Source: Pseudaminobacter sp047739745
Lineage (GTDB): Bacteria > Pseudomonadota > Alphaproteobacteria > Rhizobiales > Rhizobiaceae
Length of the DNA stretch: 64,000 nt
Direction: 5' to 3'
Assembly (NCBI RefSeq): GCF_047739745.1
Contig: NZ_JBLLVA010000016.1
Location: 44,245 to 108,244, forward strand
The position numbers and the translations under genes are program-made. This document shows positions 26,614 to 34,768 of the stretch, piece after piece. The notes below the pieces were generated by a model. The model was not told where the DNA came from and searched no databases. It was given only the letters and a program-made list of their open reading frames with translations. The stretch's first letter is position 1. Every line of letters starts with the position of its first letter.

Positions 26614-26820
26614 CTAGACGCGTGCCGCCTCGAGGGTCGTTGGCGGCCAGGGTAGGGGAGAAGGTTTATGCTCGGTCATTGGGGAAGCCTCGTCAGCCGC
26701 GTGTTCCTCGTTCACGCAGCCGGCCGCGGGGAGCGTCATTTCTTGTATTTGCGCAGTCTGTTCGTCGGTTGAAACGGGGGCATAACCGATGAGCCGCGAC
26801 TTTCCCGCGCGCGCTTTCAT
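26614..26820 (-). pseudogene. Serine recombinase (resolvase/invertase) N-terminal remnant
   Basis: 68 residues that begin like a resolvase: R-L-I-G-Y-A-P-V-S-T-D-E-Q, where the catalytic serine sits in the usual Y-A-R-V-S-T motif (here P replaces R). Then come A-A-G-C-V-N and E-E-H-A, after which similarity is lost. A full resolvase is about 190 residues, so only the first third remains. Its ATG overlaps the stop of the Fic gene (ATGA), so it may still be translated. Confidence 0.55.
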
Positions 26821-27920
26821 GGCGTGGACCTGGCAGCCGGGCGATCGCTGAGGAGGGCGAGGAGCGCTGGGTTGATGTAGAGGTTCTCCCGACCCGACTT
26901 CATTTCCTGAAGGAGGCCACTCTCGACGAGCCCCTTGAGATAGACAGACGCGGCTTGCCGCTTGGCAATGCCCGCTTCCACCAAGTCGCCGATGCGACAA
27001 TAGGGGTGGACGAAAATCACCTCGGCCAATTCCCTCGAGTAAATCTTGGGCAGTTCACGCCGCATCTGCTCAGCCGTATGATCGAGGAGATCGCGGATGG
27101 CGCGAATGCGCGCGGTCGACCAGTCCGCGGTCTCGCGCACCGCTTCCAACATGTAGAGTATCCAATCCTCCCAGGCCGAGTGCGTGGTGACGCCCAGGAG
27201 GCGGTCATAGTACGCCTGTTTGTTGCCTATGATGTAGCGGCTGAGGTACAGCACCGGGATGTCGAGGAGGCCCTGGTCAACGAGGTAGAGCAGGTTGAGA
27301 ATCCGACCCGTGCGGCCGTTGCCGTCCGTGAACGGATGTATGGCCTCAAACTGGTAGTGCATCACGGCCAGGCGGATCAAAGGGTCAATGTCTTCGGCCT
27401 CGTGGATGTAGCGTTCCCAGTTGGCCAGCTTGTCGCGGAGCGTCTTTTCCCCCTCTGGCGGCGTATAGATGACGGCGCCCGTTGTCTCGTTCATCAAAGC
27501 GGTGCCGGGCGTCGAACGAATGTCCAACTCGACGCCCTTGATCGTGCGGCACACCGCAATCGCAGTGGAGGTCGAGACTGGACGGGCCTTGAGCGACTGG
27601 AATCCCTCGCTTAGCGCCGTGCGGTAGCGCAGGGCTTCCTTCGTCGCCGGATCGGCCTGATTGCCCGCCTCATTGGCAAATCGAAAAAGCCTGTCTGTGG
27701 TGGTCACGATGTTTTCGATCTCGGAACTTGCTTGGGCTTCGAGCAGCGGAATCGAGTTGATCAGCACGGACTGATTTGGAATGAGCTGGCCTGATACCCG
27801 CAGCTCGGCGAGTGCTGCTCGTGCAGCGATGCAGGCCTTGAGGATCGCCTTGGTTTCGACATCCTTTTGCGGGCGAAGGGGAGGAAGGTCGTTATAGGGA
27901 CGATCCGGGCTGAAAGGCAT
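26817..27920 (-). CDS. Fic family AMP-transferase with winged-helix domain
   Basis: 367 residues from M-P-F-S-P-D-R-P (27920), with AGAGGA upstream. It contains the Fic catalytic motif HPFTDGNGRTGR (195-206, complete) and an N-terminal inhibitory-helix motif S-S-E-I-E-N (65-70, the S-x-x-x-E-N form), so activity is probably self-restrained. The C-terminal part (H-P-Y-C-R-I-G-D-L-V-E-A-G-I-A-K-R-Q-A) looks like a winged helix. Fic proteins transfer AMP to hydroxyl groups of target proteins; members with a DNA-binding tail may regulate their own gene. The promoter carries repeated CGACATAT/ATATGTCG boxes. No separate antitoxin gene is seen, which fits the built-in inhibitory helix. Confidence 0.85.
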   Translation of the reverse strand: MPFSPDRPYNDLPPLRPQKDVETKAILKACIAARAALAELRVSGQLIPNQSVLINSIPLLEAQASSEIENIVTTTDRLFRFANEAGNQADPATKEALRYRTALSEGFQSLKARPVSTSTAIAVCRTIKGVELDIRSTPGTALMNETTGAVIYTPPEGEKTLRDKLANWERYIHEAEDIDPLIRLAVMHYQFEAIHPFTDGNGRTGRILNLLYLVDQGLLDIPVLYLSRYIIGNKQAYYDRLLGVTTHSAWEDWILYMLEAVRETADWSTARIRAIRDLLDHTAEQMRRELPKIYSRELAEVIFVHPYCRIGDLVEAGIAKRQAASVYLKGLVESGLLQEMKSGRENLYINPALLALLSDRPAARSTP

Positions 27921-27956
27921 GTCGATCAATCCTCTTTTTCTCGACACGTCTCTGGG

Positions 27957-28019
27957 ATATGTCGCCGGCATCGACATATGAGGAATTCATGTCGCCATAG
28001 TTCAATTTTATCGACATAT
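27957..28019. promoter_or_regulatory. Repeated palindromic operator of the fic gene
   Basis: ATATGTCG - 7 bases - CGACATAT (27957-27979) is a perfect inverted repeat. A second, wider-spaced pair follows: ATGTCG (27989-27994) and CGACATAT (28012-28019). A further ATGTCG-like half site overlaps the fic start. The clustering points to binding by a regulator, possibly the Fic winged helix itself. Confidence 0.6.
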
Positions 28020-28135
28020 AGACGCTCTAGCAAGGCGTCCTTTCAAATACGGAGGGTCAGAGCAACCGATCGCTCGGCCGTAGTTCTCACAGTCCTCTCA
28101 ATTGACGAAACTTACGGGGGCAGGGGAGGGGCTTT

Positions 28136-29365
28136 TTAGAGCCCGGACGCCTTTGTCAGATTCACCCGGAATCGGTCGCGGCGGCGCTGATACTTGCGGG
28201 TCATCTCCGCAGAAGCATGACCGAGCTGCTTTTGCACGTAGCGTTCATCGACTTCGGCCGACGAGGCGAGGCCAGACCGCAACGAGTGTCCGGCGAACAG
28301 CGTGCCCCGCTGGTCCTCCGGCAGATCGCCGCGGACGCCGGCAGCCAGCGCGGTCCGCTTCACGAGGCGCGAGACCTCCTGATTGTTAAGCCGCTCCGCG
28401 CCGACAGCCTTGCCCTGACCGGTCACCCGGCGGAACAGCGGCCCGTGGACGATCCGCGCGAACTTAAGCCAGATTTGGAGTGCTACGACAGGGCAGGTTG
28501 CATCGGAGGAGCCCCGGCCAATCTCGACCTCGCGCCAGCCGGTCTTGCCGCGCAGCGTCACCAGCATCCCCTTGTCCAGAATTTCCACCCAGCCGGAGGA
28601 GTCCTCTGTCTGGTCGCGGCCGACGTCGAGGCCGACGATCTCCGAGCGGCGCAGGCCGCCGGCAAAGCCCAGCAACAGCATGGCTCTGTCCCGCAGACCG
28701 CGTAAGGTGCCGCGGTCAAGCGTTTCCAGCATGGCAATCAGATCCTCGGGCAGCACCGCTTCTTTCTGCCGAGGTGGGGCGGCGTGCTTGTTGCGAATGC
28801 CGGCCATGACGGTGGCGATATGACGATCCTTGCGATCCAGCGAAAGGCCGCGTTGTGCAAAATTCCAGGAGAGTGAAGAAAGCCGGCGTTCGATGGTCGA
28901 CACGGATTTTCTCCCTCCAGTCGCCGTGCCAGTGTCTGCACCAGACGCGAGCGCGGTGATGTACAGCCCCACTGTCTGCGGGTCGGGCGGGATGAGCGCA
29001 AAGCCCTGGCGTCGGCACCAGGAGGAAAAGTGCTTCCAGTCCGATTGATAGGCGCGCCGCGTATTTGAGGAGCTCGCCGCCTCGACATAGTCGCGCGCCC
29101 GGCCCGCAAGCTCATCGAGATGCGCCGGCAGGCGCGGGGCCGAGACAACAGGAAGGGAAGGAAAAGGGGCTTCGGCGGGTGGCTCTTCCGGCCCGCGGCC
29201 CATATCCATGACAAGGTCGATGATGTCGGGCAGGTCCTCGGCGTGTGCGTCGAACTCGGCCGCGCCGACGTCGGCCGAGTTGTCATCCGCCGGCGCCGTG
29301 CTCTGGGACGGTCCGGAGTGTTGTTCGACGTGATTTTCGGGCTTCTGCTCGCTGAAAACGGCCAT
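28136..29365 (-). CDS. Tyrosine recombinase (phage-integrase family)
   Basis: 409 residues from M-A-V-F-S-E-Q-K (29365). The first ~90 residues are acidic and proline-rich, beyond a normal integrase. Then comes the core-binding domain (S-S-N-T-R-R-A-Y-Q-S-D-W-K-H-F) and the catalytic domain with the expected set: Arg in G-G-L-R-R-S-E-I, Lys in R-G-K-T-G-W, His-x-x-Arg in H-S-L-R-S-G, His in L-G-H-A-S, and Tyr in T-R-K-Y-Q-R-R. It is divergent from DUF1403-ScpB, an arrangement seen on other rhizobial replicons. A long inverted repeat in the promoter region (29380-29418) could be its crossover site or operator. Confidence 0.9.
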   Translation of the reverse strand: MAVFSEQKPENHVEQHSGPSQSTAPADDNSADVGAAEFDAHAEDLPDIIDLVMDMGRGPEEPPAEAPFPSLPVVSAPRLPAHLDELAGRARDYVEAASSSNTRRAYQSDWKHFSSWCRRQGFALIPPDPQTVGLYITALASGADTGTATGGRKSVSTIERRLSSLSWNFAQRGLSLDRKDRHIATVMAGIRNKHAAPPRQKEAVLPEDLIAMLETLDRGTLRGLRDRAMLLLGFAGGLRRSEIVGLDVGRDQTEDSSGWVEILDKGMLVTLRGKTGWREVEIGRGSSDATCPVVALQIWLKFARIVHGPLFRRVTGQGKAVGAERLNNQEVSRLVKRTALAAGVRGDLPEDQRGTLFAGHSLRSGLASSAEVDERYVQKQLGHASAEMTRKYQRRRDRFRVNLTKASGL

Positions 29366-29379
29366 TTCTCCTATAAAGA

Positions 29380-29418
29380 GCAAAACGACCGATAATGCAA
29401 GATTATCGTTCGTTTTGC
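29380..29418. repeat. 17-bp inverted repeat between recombinase and DUF1403
   Basis: Arms GCAAAACGACCGATAAT and ATTATCGTTCGTTTTGC are separated by 5 bases and complementary except for one position. The dyad starts 15 bases before the recombinase start. Two inverted arms around a short centre are the form of a tyrosine-recombinase core site, but an operator for the divergent promoters is equally possible. Confidence 0.6.
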
Positions 29419-29490
29419 ATATCCGACAGGCTGTGCGTTTTAAGCCGAAACTGGTGGCGCAAAGCGCACGGCCGCTTTACCCTCGAAAGC

Positions 29491-30447
29491 ATGATTCGTC
29501 TCGATCCCGCGACCGCCAGTCCCGCCGTGCCGACCTCCGTCCCGGCCTGGGCGCTCGCCGCTGGCGGCGCGCCGAGTGACGCTGGCGCTGCTTTCCAGGC
29601 CGGCGCCGCCTTGGCTTCGCTCGACAGCCTGGACCGCGCGCGGCCGGCTTGGGCCGGGGCCTGGCGGCAGCGGCTGGCGCTGAAATGCGCCGCCGCCAGC
29701 ATGCGGCTGGCCGGCCGCGCCGAGGACGAAGCCGCCCTGCGCGACGCCTGGCACTTGCGCCCGGCCGGCGCCGCTCCCGGGCCTGCCGGCGCCATTTTGG
29801 GCGCTTGGCGGCAGTTGGCCGCGCAGCCGCCCGTCGCCACCGCCGATCGTTTGGCCAAGATCGTCGAGCTGCTCGGACTCCATTGGGATGGCGCGGCGCT
29901 CGCCGCGCTTTCCACGGAGATCGAAAAACTGGCGGGGTTGCGGCGGACGGCGCCGTTCGCCGCGGCGGCGATCGCCGCTCACGTCGTCACCATGCGCCCA
30001 GACTCCGAACTTTTTGGCTGGTGGCTCGCCGACCTGGTGCTGGCGCAGGGTCTGCGTTGGCCGCGGCCGATGCCACTGCTGATGGCGCAGGCCTTTGGCC
30101 CGGCCTTCCGCACCGAGGGTGCCGGCGGCAAGCGCATCCGACCCGGGGAAAAAAATTTTGAGCGCGCGGTCTGCCTGGCACTGGTTCAGGGCGCCGTCGA
30201 GGCCTGTCGGCTCGCCACAGAGATTGCCGGGCGAGCAGAGCGGCTTATCGCCGTCGCACCGAAGCTCAGGGCCAAGGGCGCCGGCGACGCGATCTTTCCG
30301 TTGCTCAACGAAGACGCCGTCTCAGGATCGCTGACGACCAAAAACCTGTCCCGCTTTGCGGCGCGCCGTTTGTTCGACCGGCTGCAACAACTCGAGGCCG
30401 TGCGTGAGCTTTCCGGCCGCACCTCCTTCCGGCTGTTTGGGTTGTAG
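29491..30447 (+). CDS. DUF1403 family protein
   Basis: 318 residues from M-I-R-L-D-P-A-T (29491); no strong ribosome-binding site. Very rich in alanine (A-G-A-A-L-A-S-L-D and A-L-K-C-A-A-A-S-M-R-L-A-G-R). It matches the DUF1403 family, which is found in alphaproteobacteria next to an ScpB-like gene. It ends two bases before the ScpB start, so the two are one unit. Function unknown; the constant pairing with an ScpB-like protein suggests a role in DNA organisation or plasmid maintenance. Confidence 0.75.
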   Translation: MIRLDPATASPAVPTSVPAWALAAGGAPSDAGAAFQAGAALASLDSLDRARPAWAGAWRQRLALKCAAASMRLAGRAEDEAALRDAWHLRPAGAAPGPAGAILGAWRQLAAQPPVATADRLAKIVELLGLHWDGAALAALSTEIEKLAGLRRTAPFAAAAIAAHVVTMRPDSELFGWWLADLVLAQGLRWPRPMPLLMAQAFGPAFRTEGAGGKRIRPGEKNFERAVCLALVQGAVEACRLATEIAGRAERLIAVAPKLRAKGAGDAIFPLLNEDAVSGSLTTKNLSRFAARRLFDRLQQLEAVRELSGRTSFRLFGL

Positions 30448-30449
30448 GG

Positions 30450-31130
30450 ATGAGCGAAGCGTCTGCCCGCCGCAAGCCAAACGATCAGCCGGCCCTGCTG
30501 GACACAGAGCTTGAGCACCTGCCGCCAGAACTGCGCTGGCGCGAGTGGATGGGCCGGGTCGAGGCGGTGATCTTTGCGGCCAGCGAACCGGTGTCGCGGG
30601 AAGTGCTGGCGCGCGTCGTCGGCAGAAGCTGCAATCTCGATTTGGTCATCGACGACATCCGCGCCGACCTCGCCGGCCGCCCCTACGAGCTGGTCGCGGT
30701 CGCCGGCGGCTGGCAGCACCGGACGAAGAAAGTTTTTGGCGACGTCATCCACGCCGCCTTCGGCACGCCAACCGGGCAGGGGACAAAAGAACTGTCGCAG
30801 TCCGAGGCGCTCGTGCTGATGTGCATTGCCTATTTCCAGCCGATCACGCGTGGCGAGTTGTCGAGCTTCTTCGGCAAGGAGGTTTCGCGCGATCTGATCG
30901 GCGTGCTGCGCGCGCAGGACCTCATCGCCTCGGGACCGCGCTCGCCGCAGCCGGGTGCGCCCTACACCTATGTGACGACCAAAATTTTTCTGTCGCAGTT
31001 CGGGCTCGACACGCTGCGCGAGCTGCCGGATTTCGAGGCACTCGAGGACGCTGGACTGCTGTCGAGGGAAAAGCTGCTGGCCGGCGACATCATGTCGGAA
31101 CTGGTCGGCGACCAAGAGGAGCCTGATTAA
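30450..31130 (+). CDS. ScpB-like protein (SMC-complex kleisin-associated family)
   Basis: 226 residues. The two winged-helix domains of ScpB are recognisable: R-V-E-A-V-I-F-A-A-S-E-P-V-S-R-E-V-L-A (about 32-50) and L-S-Q-S-E-A-L-V-L-M-C-I-A-Y-F-Q-P-I-T-R (about 114-133). True ScpB works with SMC and ScpA in chromosome condensation. This plasmid copy has no ScpA or SMC neighbour but follows DUF1403, so it probably belongs to a separate plasmid module. Acidic C-terminus. Confidence 0.8.
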   Translation: MSEASARRKPNDQPALLDTELEHLPPELRWREWMGRVEAVIFAASEPVSREVLARVVGRSCNLDLVIDDIRADLAGRPYELVAVAGGWQHRTKKVFGDVIHAAFGTPTGQGTKELSQSEALVLMCIAYFQPITRGELSSFFGKEVSRDLIGVLRAQDLIASGPRSPQPGAPYTYVTTKIFLSQFGLDTLRELPDFEALEDAGLLSREKLLAGDIMSELVGDQEEPD

Positions 31131-31255
31131 CAATGGGGCGAATAGTTTTCGATCGAGGCTTCGCTTGGCTAACCGGACTTCCCGCGCCTATCGCACACCA
31201 TAATGCTCTGAGGTCCATGCATCCAGTGACAGAATGCCAAGACGGCAGGGAAGGG

Positions 31256-31870
31256 TCATTCGGATTGGATCGTCTCTATTGCAGCCACGAGGGCTGGAGT
31301 AGCGCCCTGGTCGATGGAAATGATTCCTTCGAGCTTTTTGCCGATTAGCTGCGGGGTAGCGCCTGAGTTGTCGAATAACCAGGCCTGATCAGCCTGCTCT
31401 AGAAACCAGGGCATCTGCGCTAGCGATTTTGTGTAGCGCTCCAAGATCTTGTTTTCCGGAACTGCATGACCGCCCTTCTTGACCCGTAGCCGAACACGTT
31501 CAACGTTAAGCTGCGGCGTGGCCAAAAGCACGTAGATGAGCCGGACCTCGAAGCCGAGTGTCTTCGCCAGGCTAACCAGACGTCGGTACTTGTCGGTTGA
31601 CAGCACTGTTTCTACGCCGACTGTTTGATGGGCGCGGACTGAGGCCTCGAGCCAGCTTTCAATGCGCCGGACAGCTTCAAGATTGGCCGCGCCGAGTTCC
31701 AAACCCTCAACATCTCGAATACGCGCGGCAAGCAAATCCGGGTTTATGATCCAAACGGAACGACCGAAGGCTTCGATGTCGGCATCCTGGTACGCACTGC
31801 TTTTACCAGAGCCATTCGGCCCCGCAACAATCAGAAAGACCGGCCGCTCAACGCTTGGGGACGGCGACAT
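31256..31870 (-). CDS. Zeta-toxin family P-loop kinase
   Basis: 204 residues from M-S-P-S-P-S-V-E-R (31870). It begins P-V-F-L-I-V-A-G-P-N-G-S-G-K-S-S (Walker A) and continues with the zeta-like N-P-D-L-L-A-A-R-I and V-G-V-E-T-V-L-S. Zeta toxins phosphorylate UDP-N-acetylglucosamine or related sugars and stop cell-wall synthesis; small zeta-like kinases with other substrates also exist. Its start lies within the end of the upstream gene (23-base overlap), the usual arrangement of an antitoxin followed by its toxin. Confidence 0.75.
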   Translation of the reverse strand: MSPSPSVERPVFLIVAGPNGSGKSSAYQDADIEAFGRSVWIINPDLLAARIRDVEGLELGAANLEAVRRIESWLEASVRAHQTVGVETVLSTDKYRRLVSLAKTLGFEVRLIYVLLATPQLNVERVRLRVKKGGHAVPENKILERYTKSLAQMPWFLEQADQAWLFDNSGATPQLIGKKLEGIISIDQGATPALVAAIETIQSE

Positions 31871-32090
31871 CAGTGGCACCGGTCGCGCGCTTGTTGTCGC
31901 GACGGGCTTTCGCCACATTCTTGCTGAAGACGTATTGAAAGTCTTCACCGAACGTGCGGCTTTCTGCGTCGAGACTTCGCATAATGGTCGTTTGTCCCCC
32001 GGTGCTGCGGACACGTTTTTCCGTCACAGAAGAGCCCTTCGGCTGGCGCTTCGATTTCTGCCTCAACGCTGCTACTACGACCTTTGCCAT
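31848..32090 (-). CDS. Small basic partner of the zeta toxin (antitoxin candidate)
   Basis: 80 residues from M-A-K-V-V-V-A-A-L (32090). Lysine/arginine-rich at the N-terminus, then T-T-I-M-R-S-L-D, then F-G-E-D-F-Q-Y-V-F-S-K-N-V. It does not resemble the classical epsilon antitoxin. The overlap with the toxin gene and the gene order make it the likely antitoxin; this is inference from context. Confidence 0.55.
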   Translation of the reverse strand: MAKVVVAALRQKSKRQPKGSSVTEKRVRSTGGQTTIMRSLDAESRTFGEDFQYVFSKNVAKARRDNKRATGATDVAVPKR

Positions 32091-32444
32091 TCGAGAGGGC
32101 TCCTTTGGATGCGTAGTTAGCACTCCCGTTAGCCATTTTCAAAGCCTTGGACGTAAGCGCGCTGTGTTCGCGTGAGGCGTTCGGGAAATTCGAGCCGGCG
32201 AGAGCCTCACCTTCGCCGCTTTCGTGTCACCGCCTTTGCGATCACGAAGCGGAGCGACACGCTCCGCGAAGCCATCGTGCGATTGCTACCTGCGCCGCAC
32301 ATGCTGGCGCCCGGGGAGCCCAACAGACGCGGAGGCAAGGGGACAGTCTCGGGCGCACCGTGACACGCTGCGTGACCCTGCCTGATGTCGAGCGCGCATA
32401 TGCCTTCCTGTCACGACGGCCCAGATTTTCCACCCTAACGCAGT
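32091..32444. other. Stretch without a recognisable gene
   Basis: Open frames exist on the plus strand (for example ending R-F-S-T-L-T-Q-F-I-E-A-K just before 32461) but lack a ribosome-binding site and recognisable motifs. The left part should hold the promoter of the zeta toxin pair. The right part probably contains the tail of a lost gene joined to the truncated SDR gene. Confidence 0.35.
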
Positions 32445-33150
32445 TCATCGAAGCCAAGTAGATGCAAGCGTTCGAGATTCCTCCACATTGCGTAGATGCC
32501 GGAGCGGTAGCGTCTTCTCGAGCTCAGCCACTGTATCTTTCAGATTCGGAAACCACTCAGGATTTCGCTGCGTGGAAACCCACCCTGGAGCCACGCTGTT
32601 GGCTGTAATGCCCTCGGGGCCGTATTCAAGAGCAATTGCCTTGGCCAATCCATGTAGCGCGTATTTGGTCGCAACGACATGGGCGCGATTTGGCAGCGGG
32701 AAGAGTGCGTCCGAGCCGGCCATGTGGATGATCCTGCCGAACCTTTTGGCGCGCATATCAGGCAGGACGGCCCGGTCCACGTAGAAGGCTGAATTGAGAT
32801 TCGTTCTTACGACGTTGTCCCAATCCTCGACCGAAATCTCGTGGAATGCCTGATGCGGACGGAATGCCGACCGTGGAGACGGCCACGTCCAGCGAACCGT
32901 ATGCCTTGACTGCGCCTTCCACCATCGTCGCCACCGAAGACCACTGCGAGCAGTCAGCCAGTATCGGCAACGCCTTCACGCCGAAACGCTCGGCTTCTTC
33001 AGCCACGCCTTCAATCTTGCCGAGATCGCTGAGCCCATTGATGACGACATTGGGTCCGGCTTCCGCGAAAGCCAGCGCCACGCGGCGCCCGACATTCTGC
33101 CCGGCAGCGGTGGCAAGTGCGGTTTTGCCATCCAATCCTTGGATTTGCAT
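32445..33150 (-). pseudogene. Short-chain dehydrogenase/reductase, frameshifted and 3'-truncated
   Basis: The N-terminal part (from M-Q-I-Q-G-L-D-G-K-T-A at 33150) has a cofactor region T-A-A-G-Q-N-V-G-R-R (degenerate T-G-x-x-x-G-x-G), then D-V-A-V-S-T-V-G. Near 32860 the frame shifts by one base: the adjacent frame continues R-P-H-Q-A-F-H-E-I-S-V-E-D-W-D. It then runs through the catalytic Y-A-L-H-G-L-A-K (Tyr-x-x-x-Lys pattern shifted) and N-S-V-A-P-G-W-V. Similarity ends at N-V-E-E, about 30 residues short of a normal SDR end. A dead gene. Confidence 0.7.
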
Positions 33151-33359
33151 GTTTGATGCTCCAGATGCTCGTATCGGCTCATTGAGCTCGTATTGCGGCG
33201 TGTTGCCCAATTCTATCAGCTCGCAAATGTTCATGACCGGCTGCATGCGCCTTTTGGCAGGAGCGGCCGGACGCTCCCTAGCTACATCAACACCGATGGT
33301 TTCAACATCACCATCTACGCCAAAGCGGGAGGTGGGTGGGGCGGCCGCATTCTTGAGCG

Positions 33360-33546
33360 TACCACCAATCGGGTTGTCGTGCCAATTCCCGGCACACGCA
33401 ACCTCATGCACTTGCAGGAAAACGTGGACGCGCAAGCCCTGTTTCTTTCCGGGTCCGATGTGACGCGCCTGGATAGCATCTTCCGACCGGGCATGGTTTC
33501 GGGCCAACGGGCGTCACCCGAGGCGCTGGCTCGACTGGGACATTGA
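33360..33546 (+). pseudogene. Aldo/keto reductase C-terminal fragment
   Basis: About 60 codons read V-V-V-P-I-P-G-T-R-N, then L-Q-E-N-V, then L-D-S-I-F-R-P-G-M-V-S-G. This is the C-terminal end of the aldo/keto reductase family (the I-P-G-T and L-E-E-N-V segments contact NADPH). The catalytic barrel is missing. The upstream part of the open frame (33193-33360) shows no similarity to the family. Confidence 0.65.
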
Positions 33547-33572
33547 ATGAAGAACTTTGACAGGAGGCACGA

Positions 33573-34156
33573 TTGAATCAGACCTGGTCCAAGAGCGGAA
33601 GCAACGCTCCCTATTCCGCCGTAAGGCACTTCCTTCAGATTCCGGGCCGACGAACACGCCGGAGCGCGTGCTTCAAGCGATTGCCCGACCGACCATAGAT
33701 CATCGCGGGCCGGAATTCGCTGCGCTGATGCGTGGTGTGCTGGCCGACATCCGGCTCGTCTTCCAGACCGCGTCGCCCGTCGTCATCCTGCCCTCCTCGG
33801 GCACGGGCGCCTGGGAAGCGGCACTGGTCAACGTCACGTCGCCTGGTGACCATGTCCTGATGGCCGAGACCGGTCATTTCGCCAGCCTTTGGTACGAGCT
33901 TGCTGGAAAACTCGGCCTGAAGGCCGAGATGCTTCCCGGCAGCTGGCGCCGGGGAGCATCGCCGCAGGCGATCGCCGAGCGCCTGGCACAAGATCGCGAA
34001 GGGCGGATCAAGGCCGTTTGCGTGGTCCACAACGAGACATCGACAGGCGCTGTCAGCCCCATCGCCGAAATCCGCAAGGCGATTGACGATACCGGCCACG
34101 GCGCCTTGCTGATGGTCGACACGATCAGTTCTCTGGCATCGATCGACTACCGTAGG
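33573..34156 (+). pseudogene. Serine-glyoxylate/alanine-glyoxylate-type aminotransferase, N-terminal half
   Basis: The original start is a TTG at 33573, 5 bases after a perfect AGGAGG, reading N-Q-T-W-S-K-S-G and then H-F-L-Q-I-P-G. A one-base loss near 33646 shifts the frame to P-T-N-T-P-E-R-V-L-Q-A-I-A-R-P-T-I-D-H-R-G. The class V aminotransferase fold continues through S-S-G-T-G-A-W-E-A-A-L and H-N-E-T-S-T-G to M-V-D-T-I-S-S-L-A-S-I-D. It then ends abruptly, before the pyridoxal-phosphate lysine, and is joined in frame to uxuA. Confidence 0.75.
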
Positions 34157-34720
34157 ATCGGCCCCGAGGTCCTGCGCCGGCACTTGATCGAATTCCTCGA
34201 AGCGGTGACGCCTGCGGCTGAGGCGTGTGGCGTCAAGCTGACCCTGCACCCCGATGATCCGCCTCGTCCGCTCTTCGGCTTGCCGCGCGTCGCCTCGACC
34301 GCCCAGGACTACCAGGCCCTGTTCGATGCCGTCCCGTCGCCCGCCAACGGAATGTGCTTCTGTACGGGCAGCCTCGGCGTGCGCGCCGACAACGATCTGC
34401 CCGCGATCGCGCGCCGCTTCGCATCGCGCATCCATTTCACGCATCTGAGGGCCACGAAGCGCGAAGGTGACGACCGGACCTTTCATGAGAGCGCGCATCT
34501 CGACGGCGACGTGGACATGGTGGCGGTGCTGAAGGAACTGGTGTCCGAGGACGGCAAGCGCGCTCGGTCGGACAAGATCGTCCTTCGGTCCGATCACGGC
34601 CATCGCATGCTTGACGATCTCGATAAGACGGTGACACCAGGATATCCGGCCATCGGTCGTCTGCGCGGCCTGGCGGAACTGCGCGGCGTCCTGCATGCGC
34701 TGGGAGCACGGCCGGATTGA
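34157..34720 (+). pseudogene. uxuA: Mannonate dehydratase (UxuA) C-terminal half, fused in frame to the aminotransferase
   Basis: From L-I-E-F-L-E-A-V-T-P-A-A-E onward the same open frame is UxuA: L-H-P-D-D-P-P-R-P-L-F-G-L-P-R, then F-C-T-G-S-L-G-V-R-A-D-N-D, then H-F-T-H-L-R-A-T-K-R-E, and S-D-H-G-H-R-M-L-D-D-L. Metal-binding His, Cys and Asp residues of this half are present, but the first half of the enzyme is gone. The fusion yields one long open frame of two unrelated half-enzymes, which could be mistaken for a real gene. Confidence 0.75.
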
Positions 34721-34768
34721 GCCGCGAGACGGATTTCGAATTCGATATAGGACGTGAAAGAAGAAACC

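Noticed and set aside
32147..32461. 104-codon plus-strand frame between the zeta pair and the SDR remnant
   Set aside because: No ribosome-binding site, no recognised motif, and unlike real genes in composition; possibly a remnant.
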